Shown in pieces: positions 15,773-24,590 of a DNA stretch of 64,000 nt. The position numbers and the translations under genes were made by a program. This DNA comes from Actibacterium sp. (lineage in GTDB: Bacteria > Pseudomonadota > Alphaproteobacteria > Rhodobacterales > Rhodobacteraceae): contig JADQCB010000018.1 of assembly GCA_016278325.1 (NCBI GenBank), positions 1 to 64,000 of the forward strand, read 5' to 3'. The notes beneath the pieces are model-generated. The model was not told where the DNA came from and made no database searches. It saw nothing but the letters and a program-made list of their open reading frames with translations. The stretch's first letter is position 1. Every line of letters begins with the position of its first letter.

Positions 15773-16825
15773 ATGACGACCACACGCAGAACCGTTCTGG
15801 GTATCGCCGGCGCGACCGCGCTTTCGATGCTCGGTCTTGGCGCAACGCCCGCCGCGGCCGCCGAAGTGACCTTGCGCATGCACCAGTTCCTGCCGGCGCA
15901 GGCCAACGTGCCGAAATACGTGCTCGATGTCTGGGCCGACAAGGTCGAGGCGGATTCGAACGGCCGGATCGAGGTGCAGCGGTTTCCCTCGATGCAGCTG
16001 GGCGGCACCCCGCCGGACCTGATCAACCAGGCGATCGACGGCGTGGCCGATATCGTCTGGACGCTGCCCGGCTATACCCCGGGCCGTTTCCCGACGACCG
16101 AGGTCTTCGAACTGCCCTTCATGATGACCAATGCCGAGGCGACCTCGCGCGCCTATTGGCAACTGGCCGAATCGCGTAACCTGTTCGAGACCGAATTCAA
16201 GGACGTGAAGGTGCTGGGCCTGTGGGTTCATGGCCCGGGCGTGATCCATTCGTCAGAGCCGATCGACGAGGTCTCGGACCTGAACGGCGTCAAGCTGCGT
16301 GCGCCCACGCGGGTGACGAACCAGATGTTCAGCGCGCTGGGGGCCACCGCGATCGGCATGCCGGTGCCGGCAGTGCCCGAGGCGCTGTCCAAGGGCGTGA
16401 TCGACGCCACCGTGATCCCGTGGGAAGTGACCGGGTCACTCAAGGTGCCGGAACTGGTCACGAACCATACCGAGTTCGGCGATGCCTCGCTTTACACCTC
16501 GACCTTCATCTTCGCGATGAACAAGGCGCGTTACGAGGCGCTCCCCGACGATCTGAAGGCCGTGATCGACCAGAATTCGGGCGAGGATTTCTCGGCCTTC
16601 GCCGGCAAGACCATGCAGAAATACGATGCGCCGCCGCGCAAGGCCGCCGTGGAGCGGGGCAATAACATCATTACCCTGACGCCCGAGCAGGTGCAGGAAT
16701 GGCGCGATGCCAGCCAGCCGACGATTGATTCCTGGGTCGCCGAGATGGACGAAAAAGGCATGGACGGGACCGGCCTTCTGAAAGAGGCGCGCGCCCTGAT
16801 CGCCAAGAATACCGACGCGAACTGA
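15773..16825 (+). CDS. TRAP transporter solute-binding protein, aromatic-acid type
   Basis: The 350-residue DctP-family protein begins with a signal peptide (RRTVLGIAGATALSMLGLGA...PAAAA, cleavage near residue 30). Family blocks follow: LRMHQFLPAQANVPKYVLDVWADKVE, the VAD(I/L)VWTLPGYTPGRFP region and LRAPTRVTNQMFSALGA with the carboxylate-binding arginine, then DATVIPWEVTGSLKV. Located with feruloyl-CoA synthase and other hydroxycinnamate genes, it probably captures ferulate, p-coumarate or related phenylpropenoids, as known for TRAP binding proteins in Rhodopseudomonas. GGGAGGAGA precedes the ATG. An intercistronic terminator-like stem follows. Confidence 0.85.
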   Translation: MTTTRRTVLGIAGATALSMLGLGATPAAAAEVTLRMHQFLPAQANVPKYVLDVWADKVEADSNGRIEVQRFPSMQLGGTPPDLINQAIDGVADIVWTLPGYTPGRFPTTEVFELPFMMTNAEATSRAYWQLAESRNLFETEFKDVKVLGLWVHGPGVIHSSEPIDEVSDLNGVKLRAPTRVTNQMFSALGATAIGMPVPAVPEALSKGVIDATVIPWEVTGSLKVPELVTNHTEFGDASLYTSTFIFAMNKARYEALPDDLKAVIDQNSGEDFSAFAGKTMQKYDAPPRKAAVERGNNIITLTPEQVQEWRDASQPTIDSWVAEMDEKGMDGTGLLKEARALIAKNTDAN

Positions 16826-16834
16826 TCGCGCGAG

Positions 16835-16866
16835 AAACCCCCGGCGCCGGCAGCGCCGGGGGTTTT
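16835..16866 (+). terminator. Intercistronic terminator after the second TRAP binding protein
   Basis: CCCCCGGCGC (16838-16847) pairs with GCGCCGGGGG (16853-16862), extended by AAA/TTT and ending in four T residues. It separates the binding-protein gene from the permease genes and probably causes partial termination, so that binding protein exceeds permease. Confidence 0.75.
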
Positions 16867-16900
16867 GCATTCTTCTTGATCGAGAACAGGGAGAGGGGCC

Positions 16901-17485
16901 ATGTTGCCGCTCATCGAACGGGTCGCCCGCGTCACCGCGATCATCGGCGGGATGGTCCTGACCGCGCTGGTGATCCTGACCTGCGTCAGCGTTCTGGGGC
17001 GGGGCCTGAACACGCTGGGGCATTCCGAATTGCTGATCGGTGCGGCGCCGGGCCTGGCCGAGTGGCTGATCGCCACCGGCGTGGCCCCGATCACCGGTGA
17101 TTTCGAGCTTGTCGAGGCCGGGATCGCCTTTGCCATCTTCGCCTTTCTGCCGATCTGCCAGCTTTACGGCGGCCACGCCACGGTCGATGTATTCACCGCT
17201 TTGCTTTCCACGCGGAAGAACCGGGTGATCCGCAGTTTCTGGGAAGTGGTGCTCAGCGCCATCATCCTTCTGATCACCTGGCGGCTTTATGTCGGGATGA
17301 TGGACAAGATGGCCTATGGCGAGACCACCTTCCTGTTGCAGTTCCCGGTCTGGTGGTCCTACGCCGCCAGCCTGGTCGCGGCGGTCATCGCCTCGGTCGT
17401 CGCGATCTATTGCGCCGCGGCGCGGGTGCTGAACCTGCTGACCGGTCGCCAATATCTGCCCCAGTCCGAAGGAGCGGGCCATTGA
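16901..17485 (+). CDS. TRAP transporter small permease subunit
   Basis: The 194-residue DctQ-type membrane protein is of ordinary family size. Hydrophobic segments lie near residues 10-35, 68-92, 105-128 and 148-170. The conserved FAIFAFLPICQLYGGHATVDVF segment sits in the second. It pairs with the large permease 3 nt downstream. GGGAGAGGG is a good ribosome binding site before the ATG. Confidence 0.9.
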   Translation: MLPLIERVARVTAIIGGMVLTALVILTCVSVLGRGLNTLGHSELLIGAAPGLAEWLIATGVAPITGDFELVEAGIAFAIFAFLPICQLYGGHATVDVFTALLSTRKNRVIRSFWEVVLSAIILLITWRLYVGMMDKMAYGETTFLLQFPVWWSYAASLVAAVIASVVAIYCAAARVLNLLTGRQYLPQSEGAGH

Positions 17486-17487
17486 GC

Positions 17488-18798
17488 ATGATCGAACTGG
17501 GCTTTCTGTCCTTCCCCGTCCTGCTGCTGATGATCTTCCTGCGCGCGCCCATCGGGCTGGCGATGATGCTGTGCGGGATCGGCGGGCTGTATTTCGCGAT
17601 GGGCGGCAGCGGCATGTTCCTCGCCAAGCTCAAGAGCGAGACCTACACCACCTTTTCCAGCTATTCGCTGTCGATCATCCCGATGTTCTTGCTGATGGGA
17701 CAGTTCGCGACGCTGTCGGGCATGTCCTCGTCGCTGTTCAAGGCGGCAGAAAGCTGGCTCGGCCATCGGCGCGGCGGGGTCGCAATGGCCGCGGTCGGCG
17801 CCTGTGCCGGGTTCGGCGCAATTTGCGGCAGTTCGCTGGCCACCGCCGCCACGATGAGCAAGGTCGCCTTGCCCGAACTGCGCCGGTATGGCTATTCGGG
17901 CGGGTTCTCGACCGCGACCCTGGCTGCCGGCGGCACGCTCGGCATCCTGATCCCGCCCTCCGTGATCCTGGTGATCTATGCGATTCTGACCGAACAGAAT
18001 ATTGCCAAGCTGTTCCTGGCCGCCTTCATCCCCGGCGTTCTGGCCGCCGTGGGCTACATGATCACCATCTCGATCTATGTCCGTCTCCATCCGGAATCCG
18101 CCGGCACGCGCGAGAAGGTGCCCTATGCCCAGCGCGTGCGCGCGCTGATCGACGTCTGGCCGGTTCTGCTGGTGTTCGGCCTGGTGGTCGGCGGGATCTA
18201 TCTGGGCTGGTTCACCCCGACCGAAGGCGCGGCGGTGGGTGCCGCGGGCACCGGTATCGTGGCGCTGCTGTCGGGCAACCTGACGTGGAAAGTGTTTCGC
18301 GAATCGATCATTGCCACCGCGATGAGCACGGCGATGATCTTTTTCATCGTGCTGGGCGCGGGTTTCTACAACTCGTTCCTCGCGCTCAGCCAGGTGCCGC
18401 AGGAACTGTCGAATCTGGTCGTTGAATCCGGCCTGAACCCGTGGATCATTCTGGTTCTGATCCTGTCCTTCTACCTGGTGTTCGGATGCCTGATGGATTC
18501 GCTTTCGATGATCCTGCTGACGATCCCGATCTTTTTCCCGGTGGTTTCGGTGCTGGATTTCGGAATGTCGATGGAACACATGGCGATCTGGTTCGGCATC
18601 CTCGTGCTGATCGTGGTCGAGGTCGGGCTGATCACCCCGCCTGTGGGGATGAATCTGTTCATCATCAACGCGATGGATCGCGATACCCCGATCGTCGAAA
18701 CCTACAAGGCCGTCATGTTCTTCGTCGCGTCGGATATCGTGCGGGTGGCCATCCTGGTCATGTTCCCTGCAATCACCCTGTTCCTGTTGCCCGGTTGA
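17488..18798 (+). CDS. TRAP transporter large permease subunit
   Basis: The 436-residue DctM-type permease has the normal family size. It shows FLRAPIGLAMMLCGIGGLYF at the N-terminus, GFGAICGSSLATAATMSKVALPELRRYGY, GGTLGILIPPSVILVIY, PTEGAAVGAAGTG and GLITPPVGMNLFIIN. ATG at 17488 follows the small-subunit stop at 17485; a TTG at 17482 is an alternative overlapping start. With its partners it imports hydroxycinnamates using an ion gradient; the substrate is inferred from context. Confidence 0.92.
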   Translation: MIELGFLSFPVLLLMIFLRAPIGLAMMLCGIGGLYFAMGGSGMFLAKLKSETYTTFSSYSLSIIPMFLLMGQFATLSGMSSSLFKAAESWLGHRRGGVAMAAVGACAGFGAICGSSLATAATMSKVALPELRRYGYSGGFSTATLAAGGTLGILIPPSVILVIYAILTEQNIAKLFLAAFIPGVLAAVGYMITISIYVRLHPESAGTREKVPYAQRVRALIDVWPVLLVFGLVVGGIYLGWFTPTEGAAVGAAGTGIVALLSGNLTWKVFRESIIATAMSTAMIFFIVLGAGFYNSFLALSQVPQELSNLVVESGLNPWIILVLILSFYLVFGCLMDSLSMILLTIPIFFPVVSVLDFGMSMEHMAIWFGILVLIVVEVGLITPPVGMNLFIINAMDRDTPIVETYKAVMFFVASDIVRVAILVMFPAITLFLLPG

Positions 18799-18815
18799 GC
18801 GGCAGGGCAGGGGGA

Positions 18816-18846
18816 TTGACCTGCATTGATAGTTATGAAGTATAAC
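18816..18846 (+). promoter_or_regulatory. Promoter and operator of the hydroxycinnamate enzyme genes
   Basis: TTGACC (18816-18821) precedes TATAAC (18841-18846), though with a long 19-nt spacer. GTTAT-N5-ATAAC (18832-18846) is the same inverted repeat as at 15687-15701 and overlaps the presumed -10 box. A further GTTATG follows at 18848-18853. Repression by the MarR protein encoded two genes downstream would be direct. Confidence 0.65.
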
Positions 18847-18899
18847 AGTTATGGGATATGCGCGTGATGCCCTCAGATGCCGCGCAAGAGGAGACAAAG

Positions 18900-19667
18900 A
18901 TGAGCGAGCCGATTCTTCGGGTCGAGGTCGAAGGCCCCGTCGCCATCCTGACGATGAACCGTCCGGCCAAGCGGAACGCGATGTGCGATGCGCTGCTCGA
19001 TGCGATCGACGGTTTCTTTTCGGCACCGCCCGCCGGGGTGAAGGTCGTGATCCTGACCGGCACGGCGGGGCATTACTGCTCGGGGCTGGACCTGTCGGAA
19101 CATGTCGCGCGCGATGCCGAGGGCACCATGCGACATTCGCGCGGGTGGCATGCGGTGATGGACAAGGTGCAGTATGGCGGGCTGCCGGTCATTTCGGCCA
19201 TGTTCGGCGCCGTCATCGGCGGCGGGCTGGAACTGGCGACCGCCACCCATGTGCGGATCGCCGAGCCCTCGACCATCTTCCAGTTGCCCGAGGGACGGCG
19301 CGGCATCTTCGTGGGCGGTGGGGCCAGTGTCCGGGTCGGCCGGATCCTGGGGGCCGACAGGATGATCGAGATGATGTTGACCGGGCGCAAGTATGACGCC
19401 GAGGAGGGGCGCGCGCACGGCCTGGCCCATTACACGGTGGACGAAGGCGCGGCGTTGTCGCGTGCCCGCGAACTGGCCGCGCAAATCGCCGACAATGCGC
19501 CGCTGTCCAATTACATCATGATCCAGGCGCTCAGCCGGATCGAGGACATGCCCAAGGCCGACGGGCTCTTTACCGAAAGCCTTTGCGCCGCCCTGACCCA
19601 GACCAGCCCCGATGCGCAAGAGGGGCTTGCCGCGTTCCTCGAAAAGCGCGCGCCGACCTTCCGGTGA
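18900..19667 (+). CDS. Enoyl-CoA hydratase/crotonase family protein
   Basis: The 255-residue crotonase begins the enzyme operon. It has the oxyanion-hole regions RPAKRNAM and HYCSGLDLSE, then AVIGGGLELATATHVRIAEP and FQLPEGRRGIFVGGGAS. Both hydratase glutamates are present, E111 and E131, 20 residues apart as in classical enoyl-CoA hydratase. Feruloyl-CoA hydratase/lyases of the vanillin-forming type have serine at the first position. The enzyme is therefore more likely a hydratase acting on feruloyl- or coumaroyl-CoA within a beta-oxidative route. GAGGAGA precedes the ATG at 18900; an earlier in-frame ATG at 18858 lies just behind the operator and lacks a good site. Confidence 0.85.
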   Translation: MSEPILRVEVEGPVAILTMNRPAKRNAMCDALLDAIDGFFSAPPAGVKVVILTGTAGHYCSGLDLSEHVARDAEGTMRHSRGWHAVMDKVQYGGLPVISAMFGAVIGGGLELATATHVRIAEPSTIFQLPEGRRGIFVGGGASVRVGRILGADRMIEMMLTGRKYDAEEGRAHGLAHYTVDEGAALSRARELAAQIADNAPLSNYIMIQALSRIEDMPKADGLFTESLCAALTQTSPDAQEGLAAFLEKRAPTFR

Positions 19668-19671
19668 AACG

Positions 19672-20148
19672 ATGACCAGGCACGCACAAGACAATGCCGG
19701 CGACCGCCCCGTTTCCGATGCAACGCTGCGCGATCTGGCCGGATACAACATCCGCCGCGCCTCGAACGCGGTCCAGGCCGACCTGGTCCGGACGCTGGCG
19801 CCGTTCGAACTGCGCATGATTACCTATTCGGCGCTGGTGCTGATCGTGGACAATCCCGGGCTGCGCCAGACCCAGCTTGCCGAGGCGCTGGCCATCGAGC
19901 GGTCGAACCTGGTGGTTGTCATCGACGACCTGGAGCGCCGCGAGCTGATCGGCCGCAACCCGATGCCGACCGATCGGCGCGCCTATGCCCTGACGGCGAC
20001 ATTGGCCGGCACCCGGCTGTGCCGCAAGGCCACGCGGGCGGTGCGCGCGCATGAGGCGCGGATTCTCTCGCTCCTGTCCGAGGAGGAACGCCAGGTGCTG
20101 GCCAGCACGCTGCGTCGGATCGAGCAGGCCGCGAACGACGAGGGATGA
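19672..20148 (+). CDS. MarR-family regulator of hydroxycinnamate catabolism
   Basis: The 158-residue MarR protein has the core ELRMITYSALVLIVDNPGLR, the recognition region QTQLAEALAIERSNLVVVID and the wing RRELIGRNPMPTDRRAYAL. It is embedded between the crotonase and feruloyl-CoA synthase genes, 4 nt after the former. Related MarR regulators of these pathways (for example CouR of Rhodopseudomonas) are released from DNA by hydroxycinnamoyl-CoA. The twin GTTAT-N5-ATAAC sites before both transcription units are its likely operators, which would also give autoregulation. Ligand and site assignments are inferences. Confidence 0.88.
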   Translation: MTRHAQDNAGDRPVSDATLRDLAGYNIRRASNAVQADLVRTLAPFELRMITYSALVLIVDNPGLRQTQLAEALAIERSNLVVVIDDLERRELIGRNPMPTDRRAYALTATLAGTRLCRKATRAVRAHEARILSLLSEEERQVLASTLRRIEQAANDEG

Positions 20149-20168
20149 AAATGCCCGAGGGAGGAGAC

Positions 20169-21986
20169 ATGAAACAGCTTCGCGATCCCTATCTGCCGCA
20201 CAAGGTGTTGCGCGAGGATCGGCCCGACGGCACGATCCATCTGCGCTCGGGCCACGATCTGGGCCCCGTGGCCGGCAACACGGGCGACTGGCTGACCCAC
20301 TGGGCCGGGGCTGCGCCCGACCGCGTCTTCATTGCCGAGCGTTACGGCGCCGGATGGCGCGAGGAAAGCTATGCCGCGACCTTGCAGAAGGTGCGCGCCA
20401 TCGCCGCCGCGCTTCTGGGGCGGGGGATGGGCGCGGACACGCCGATCCTGATCATGTCGGGCAATGGCGTGGATCACGGGTTGCTGAGCCTGGCCGCCCA
20501 GTATGTCGGCGTGCCGACAGTGCCGGTGGCCGAGCAATATTCGCTGATCCACGGGGCCCATGGCCGGCTGGTGCACGCGATCGAACTGGTGCGCCCGGCC
20601 ATGGCCTATGTCGTCGATGCCGGTCACTATGCCGAGGCGCTGAAGCTGGACGCGCTCGACGGCGTGGAAATCGTCGCATCGCATCCCGGCGACGCGCATG
20701 TCACCGCGTTCGACAGCCTGCTCGGGGGCGATGCGGGCGTTGACCCGGATGCCGCCCATGCCCGGGTCGGGCCGGATACCGTGGCCAAGATCCTCTTGAC
20801 CTCGGGCAGCACCTCGGCGCCCAAGGGGGTGTTGACCACGCAGCGGATGATGTGCGTCAACCAGACCCAGATCGCCGATGCCCTGCCGTTCCTGCGCCAG
20901 CGGCCGCCGCGTATCGTCGACTGGCTGCCATGGAACCACGTCTTTGGCGGCTCGCACAATTTCAACATGATGCTGGCGCATGGCGGCAGCCTCTATATCG
21001 ACGACGGCAAGCCGGCGAAGGGGCTGTTCGAACGGACGGTCGAGAACCTTTCGATGGTGACCGGAACCGCGGCGTTCAATGTTCCGGTCGGGTTTTCCAT
21101 GCTGCTCGGCGCGCTGCGCGCCGATCGGGCGTTGCGCCGGCGCTTCTTCGAGGATCTGGATCTGATCTTTTATGCCGGTGCTTCCTTGCCGCAGGAGGTG
21201 TGGCAGGGATTCGAGGCGATGTCGGCCGAGATCAAGGGCGCGGTGCCGCTGATGACCTCCAGCTGGGGGCTGACCGAAACCGCCCCCGCCTGCATCATGC
21301 AGCACGAGCCCTGCGAAGAGGCGGGTCGGATCGGTGTGCCGCTGCCGGGGGTGACGGTCAAGTTGATCCCGGATGACGAGATGCGCTGCGAAGTCCGCGT
21401 GAAAGGGCCGAACGTGATGCCCGGTTATTTCCGTGACCGCGAAAGGACCGCGGCCAGTTTCGACGACGAGGGCTTTTTCATCACCGGCGACGCCGTGAAA
21501 TTCGTCGATCCTGCGCGGATCGAGGCGGGGCTCAGGTTCGACGGTCGCATTTCCGAGGATTTCAAGCTTTCCACCGGAACCTGGGTGCGCGCGGCACAAT
21601 TGCGGCTGGACGTGCTGTCCTGCCTGGCGCCGCTGGCCGCCGACCTGGTGATCGCCGGCGCCGACCGCGACGAGATCGGGGTGATGATCTTTCCCGACAT
21701 GGGCGAACTGGCAGCCGAAGGTTTCACAAGCCAGACGCAGGACGGCGCATTGTCGGATCCGCGGCTGTTGTCGGAAATCCGTCGCCGCCTGGCCTGGCGC
21801 GCGCGTGAGATTACCGGCAGTTCCTCGCATGTGGGCCGCGCCATCGTGCTGGCCGAGCCGCCGTCGGTCGCTGACGGAGAGATGACCGCCAAGGGCAATC
21901 TGAACTTCCGCAAGGTGCTTTCGCGTCGCGCGGGGTTGCTGGCGCGGCTTTATGCCGATGACGATGCCTGCGTGACGCGACTCTGA
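20169..21986 (+). CDS. Feruloyl-CoA synthase
   Basis: The 605-residue acyl-adenylate-forming ligase activates ferulate and related cinnamates with ATP and CoA. The P-loop-like AMP motif KILLTSGSTSAPKGV starts at about residue 207, with SSWGLTETAP in the middle and the C-terminal hinge region GRISEDFKLSTGTWV. The length and the TGTWV ending of the hinge are typical of feruloyl-CoA synthases rather than short-chain ligases. GGGAGGAGAC lies just before ATG 20169; an earlier in-frame ATG at 20145 overlaps the marR stop and is less likely. It is the committed step of the cluster. Confidence 0.9.
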   Translation: MKQLRDPYLPHKVLREDRPDGTIHLRSGHDLGPVAGNTGDWLTHWAGAAPDRVFIAERYGAGWREESYAATLQKVRAIAAALLGRGMGADTPILIMSGNGVDHGLLSLAAQYVGVPTVPVAEQYSLIHGAHGRLVHAIELVRPAMAYVVDAGHYAEALKLDALDGVEIVASHPGDAHVTAFDSLLGGDAGVDPDAAHARVGPDTVAKILLTSGSTSAPKGVLTTQRMMCVNQTQIADALPFLRQRPPRIVDWLPWNHVFGGSHNFNMMLAHGGSLYIDDGKPAKGLFERTVENLSMVTGTAAFNVPVGFSMLLGALRADRALRRRFFEDLDLIFYAGASLPQEVWQGFEAMSAEIKGAVPLMTSSWGLTETAPACIMQHEPCEEAGRIGVPLPGVTVKLIPDDEMRCEVRVKGPNVMPGYFRDRERTAASFDDEGFFITGDAVKFVDPARIEAGLRFDGRISEDFKLSTGTWVRAAQLRLDVLSCLAPLAADLVIAGADRDEIGVMIFPDMGELAAEGFTSQTQDGALSDPRLLSEIRRRLAWRAREITGSSSHVGRAIVLAEPPSVADGEMTAKGNLNFRKVLSRRAGLLARLYADDDACVTRL

Positions 21987-22052
21987 CGGGCGTGCCGGCG
22001 ATATGCCCGGCCGCGCCGAAAACCCGATCGAATCATTGAAGGGAAGGAACCC

Positions 22053-22925
22053 ATGGTCGACCTGTCCAGGATCCGCGCGATCGACATCCATACCCATGCC
22101 GAGGAACCCTGCGGCTGTCACGCCGATGACGGCTATGACGATCTTCAGGCGCGCATGGCCCGGTATTTCGGGGCCCCCTGGGAGCATCCGCCAACGGTGC
22201 CCGAAACCGCGGCCCATTACCGCGAACAGAACATCGCCGCGGTGATTTTCCCCGTCGATTCCGAGCGCGAGACCGGCTATCGCCGCTACCGCAACGAGGA
22301 AGTCGCCGAAATCGCGGCGGAAAATGACGATGTGCTGATCCCCTTTGCCTCGATCGACCCGTGGAAGGGCAAGGCCGGTCTGCGCGAGGCGCGCCGCCTG
22401 ATCCGCGATTTCGGGATCAGGGGCTTCAAGTTTCATCCCACGATGCAGGGGTTCTTTCCCAATGACCGCATGGCCTATGGCTTTTACGGCTTGCTGGAAG
22501 AGGAAGGCTGCATCGCGCTTTTCCACACCGGTCAGACCGGGGTCGGCAGCGGCATGCCCGGTGGCAACGGGATGCGGATGAAATATTCCAACCCGATCTA
22601 TCTGGATGATGTCGCGGTCGATTTTCCAGACCTGAAGATCATTGCCGCGCATCCGTCCTTTCCCTGGCAGGAAGAGGCGCTGGCCGTGGCCCAGCACAAG
22701 CCCAATGTCTATATCGACCTGTCGGGCTGGTCGCCGAAGTATTTTCCGGAAATCCTGGTGCGGTATTGCAACTCGATCCTCAGGAAGAAGGTCCTGTTCG
22801 GCTCGGACTGGCCGATGATCACGCCGGAACGCTGGCTGAACGACTTCGAGAAAATCGCCATCAAGGACGAGATCCGCCCCGACATCCTGAAAAACAACGC
22901 CGCGCGGTTGCTGGGCCTGGGCTGA
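22053..22925 (+). CDS. Amidohydrolase-family metal-dependent hydrolase of the cinnamate cluster
   Basis: The 290-residue TIM-barrel protein (amidohydrolase-2/ACMSD-like) has metal-site residues H13 and H15 (DIHTHAEEP), H158 (LFHTG), H200 (IAAHPSFPW) and D252 (FGSDWPM). In clusters for phenylpropanoid beta-oxidation, a protein of this family (for example PhdC of Corynebacterium glutamicum) is proposed to cleave the beta-keto-CoA intermediate. The same role fits here, beside an acyl-CoA dehydrogenase and a crotonase. The gene has GAAGGGAAGG before its ATG. The substrate is unproven; a decarboxylase role, as in 5-carboxyvanillate or 2,3-dihydroxybenzoate decarboxylases, is an alternative. Confidence 0.8.
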   Translation: MVDLSRIRAIDIHTHAEEPCGCHADDGYDDLQARMARYFGAPWEHPPTVPETAAHYREQNIAAVIFPVDSERETGYRRYRNEEVAEIAAENDDVLIPFASIDPWKGKAGLREARRLIRDFGIRGFKFHPTMQGFFPNDRMAYGFYGLLEEEGCIALFHTGQTGVGSGMPGGNGMRMKYSNPIYLDDVAVDFPDLKIIAAHPSFPWQEEALAVAQHKPNVYIDLSGWSPKYFPEILVRYCNSILRKKVLFGSDWPMITPERWLNDFEKIAIKDEIRPDILKNNAARLLGLG

Positions 22926-22982
22926 AAGGCGGCCGTCGCGACCGGGCGGCTCTGGCCCCAGCACAACACGGAGACGCAACCG

Positions 22983-24590
22983 ATGAAGCCCTTTGCCGCG
23001 CCGGTGGATGATATCCTGTTCTCGCTCGACGCCATTGCGGGGGCGCATCGCATGCCCGGCTGGGACGGCGGACTGGCGCGCGACCTGGCGGATCATTTCG
23101 CCGGTTTCGCCGAGGCCGAGATCGCGCCGCTCGACGCGCCCGGCGATGCGCAAGGCTGTCGGCTGGAACAGGGCCGGGTGCGGATGCCCGAGGGGTTCGC
23201 CGCGCTCTATCGCCGTTATGCCGAACAGGGCTGGCCCGGCCTGACCGCGCCCGAAGAATTCGGCGGCCAGGGCATGGGCGCGGCGATGGGGGCGATCACC
23301 TCGGAAATCTTTTCGGGGGCTTGCCACAGCTTGCAGATGGTCACCGGCCTGGTGCCCGGCGCCATCCGCACGCTGCTGCGCTTCGGCACGGCGGATCAGC
23401 AGGCGCGCCTGATCCCGCCGCTTGCCGAGGGTCGCTGGCTGTCGACCATGTGCCTGACCGAGGCCGGCGCCGGGTCGGACCTGTCGCGCATCCGCTGCCG
23501 GGCAAGCCGCGATGGCGACAACTGGCGGATCACCGGCGAAAAGATCTTCATCTCGGGCGGCGACCAGGATCTGAGCGACGGGATCCTGCATCTGGTGCTG
23601 GCGCGCACGTCTGCAGAAGGTGTGAAGGGGTTGTCGCTGTTTCTCTGCCGCGCGGCGCGGGACGATGGCTCGCGCAATGGAATCACCGTCACCCGGATCG
23701 AGCAAAAGCTGGGTCTGCACGCATCGCCGACCTGCCAGCTGGCCTTTGACGCAGCCGAAGCAGAGCTTTTGGGCGAGGAGGGCGCCGGTCTGCGCGCCAT
23801 GTTCACCATGATGAACCACGCCCGGCTGGACGTGGCATTGCAAGGTGTCGCCCATGCGGCGCGGGCACATGACATCGCGGCGTCCTATGCCGCCGGGCGC
23901 GTGCAGGGGCGCGGCGCGGACGGGCCGGTGACGCTGGATGCGCATGCCGATATTCGCCGGATGCTTGATGAGATGGACGCGCTGGCGCTGGGGGCGCGGG
24001 CGATGGCGCATCTGCCGCTGGTGATGATGGAGGCCGCCGAACCGCCGGAAATCGTGGAATTTCTGACCCCCGTGGCCAAGGTCTTCTGCTCCGAGGTCGG
24101 GATTGGGGCCGCCGACACCGCCATACAGGTGCTGGGCGGGTATGGCTATCTGCGCGAATACGGGGTCGAGCAGACCTGGCGCGACGCGCGGATCTGCGCC
24201 ATCTACGAGGGTGCGAACGGTATTCACGCCGCGGCGCTGGCCAGCCGCGGTTTGCGGGCGGGGCAGGGGGCGGATGCCTTTGCCGGCCTGATCCGCGACA
24301 TCGCCGAAGAGACCGCCAGCCCGTCGCTGGCCCGCAATCTCGACGACTGGTGCGCGGCCCGCCGCCGGGTCGAGAGCGCCGCAGATCCCGGTGCATTGGC
24401 GCATGATTTCATGCAGGCCACCGGTCTGATCCTGTTCCTTGCGCTTTGGGCCCGGATCGGGGCGCGGGCCGGTGCTGCGCCGCGCCCGTCCGATTATGCG
24501 CGGCTGGCGGCGATGGTTCCGCGCCGTTTCGGCCCGGATCTCGCGGCGGCCGGCGCCAGGGTGGCGGCCGGATCCTCGGCCAGGGGCTGA
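22983..24590 (+). CDS. Acyl-CoA dehydrogenase of the cinnamate cluster
   Basis: The 535-residue flavoprotein belongs to the long acyl-CoA dehydrogenases resembling DmdC. Motifs in order are the GWPGLTAPEEFGGQGMG substrate-pocket region, CLTEAGAGSDLSRIR (FAD/substrate binding), KIFISGGDQD, and QVLGGYGYLREYGVEQTWRD followed by the catalytic-base region IYEGANGIH with E409. In this setting it may oxidise dihydroferuloyl- or dihydrocoumaroyl-CoA to the cinnamoyl-CoA, so saturated phenylpropanoids can join the route. This specificity is inferred from neighbours only. It is the last gene of the operon. Confidence 0.88.
   Translation: MKPFAAPVDDILFSLDAIAGAHRMPGWDGGLARDLADHFAGFAEAEIAPLDAPGDAQGCRLEQGRVRMPEGFAALYRRYAEQGWPGLTAPEEFGGQGMGAAMGAITSEIFSGACHSLQMVTGLVPGAIRTLLRFGTADQQARLIPPLAEGRWLSTMCLTEAGAGSDLSRIRCRASRDGDNWRITGEKIFISGGDQDLSDGILHLVLARTSAEGVKGLSLFLCRAARDDGSRNGITVTRIEQKLGLHASPTCQLAFDAAEAELLGEEGAGLRAMFTMMNHARLDVALQGVAHAARAHDIAASYAAGRVQGRGADGPVTLDAHADIRRMLDEMDALALGARAMAHLPLVMMEAAEPPEIVEFLTPVAKVFCSEVGIGAADTAIQVLGGYGYLREYGVEQTWRDARICAIYEGANGIHAAALASRGLRAGQGADAFAGLIRDIAEETASPSLARNLDDWCAARRRVESAADPGALAHDFMQATGLILFLALWARIGARAGAAPRPSDYARLAAMVPRRFGPDLAAAGARVAAGSSARG

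Noticed and set aside
18900-19667. Crotonase as a vanillin-forming feruloyl-CoA hydratase/lyase
   Set aside because: Glutamate stands at both active-site positions, whereas that enzyme type has serine at the first, and no vanillin dehydrogenase is adjacent. Kept only as a less likely option.
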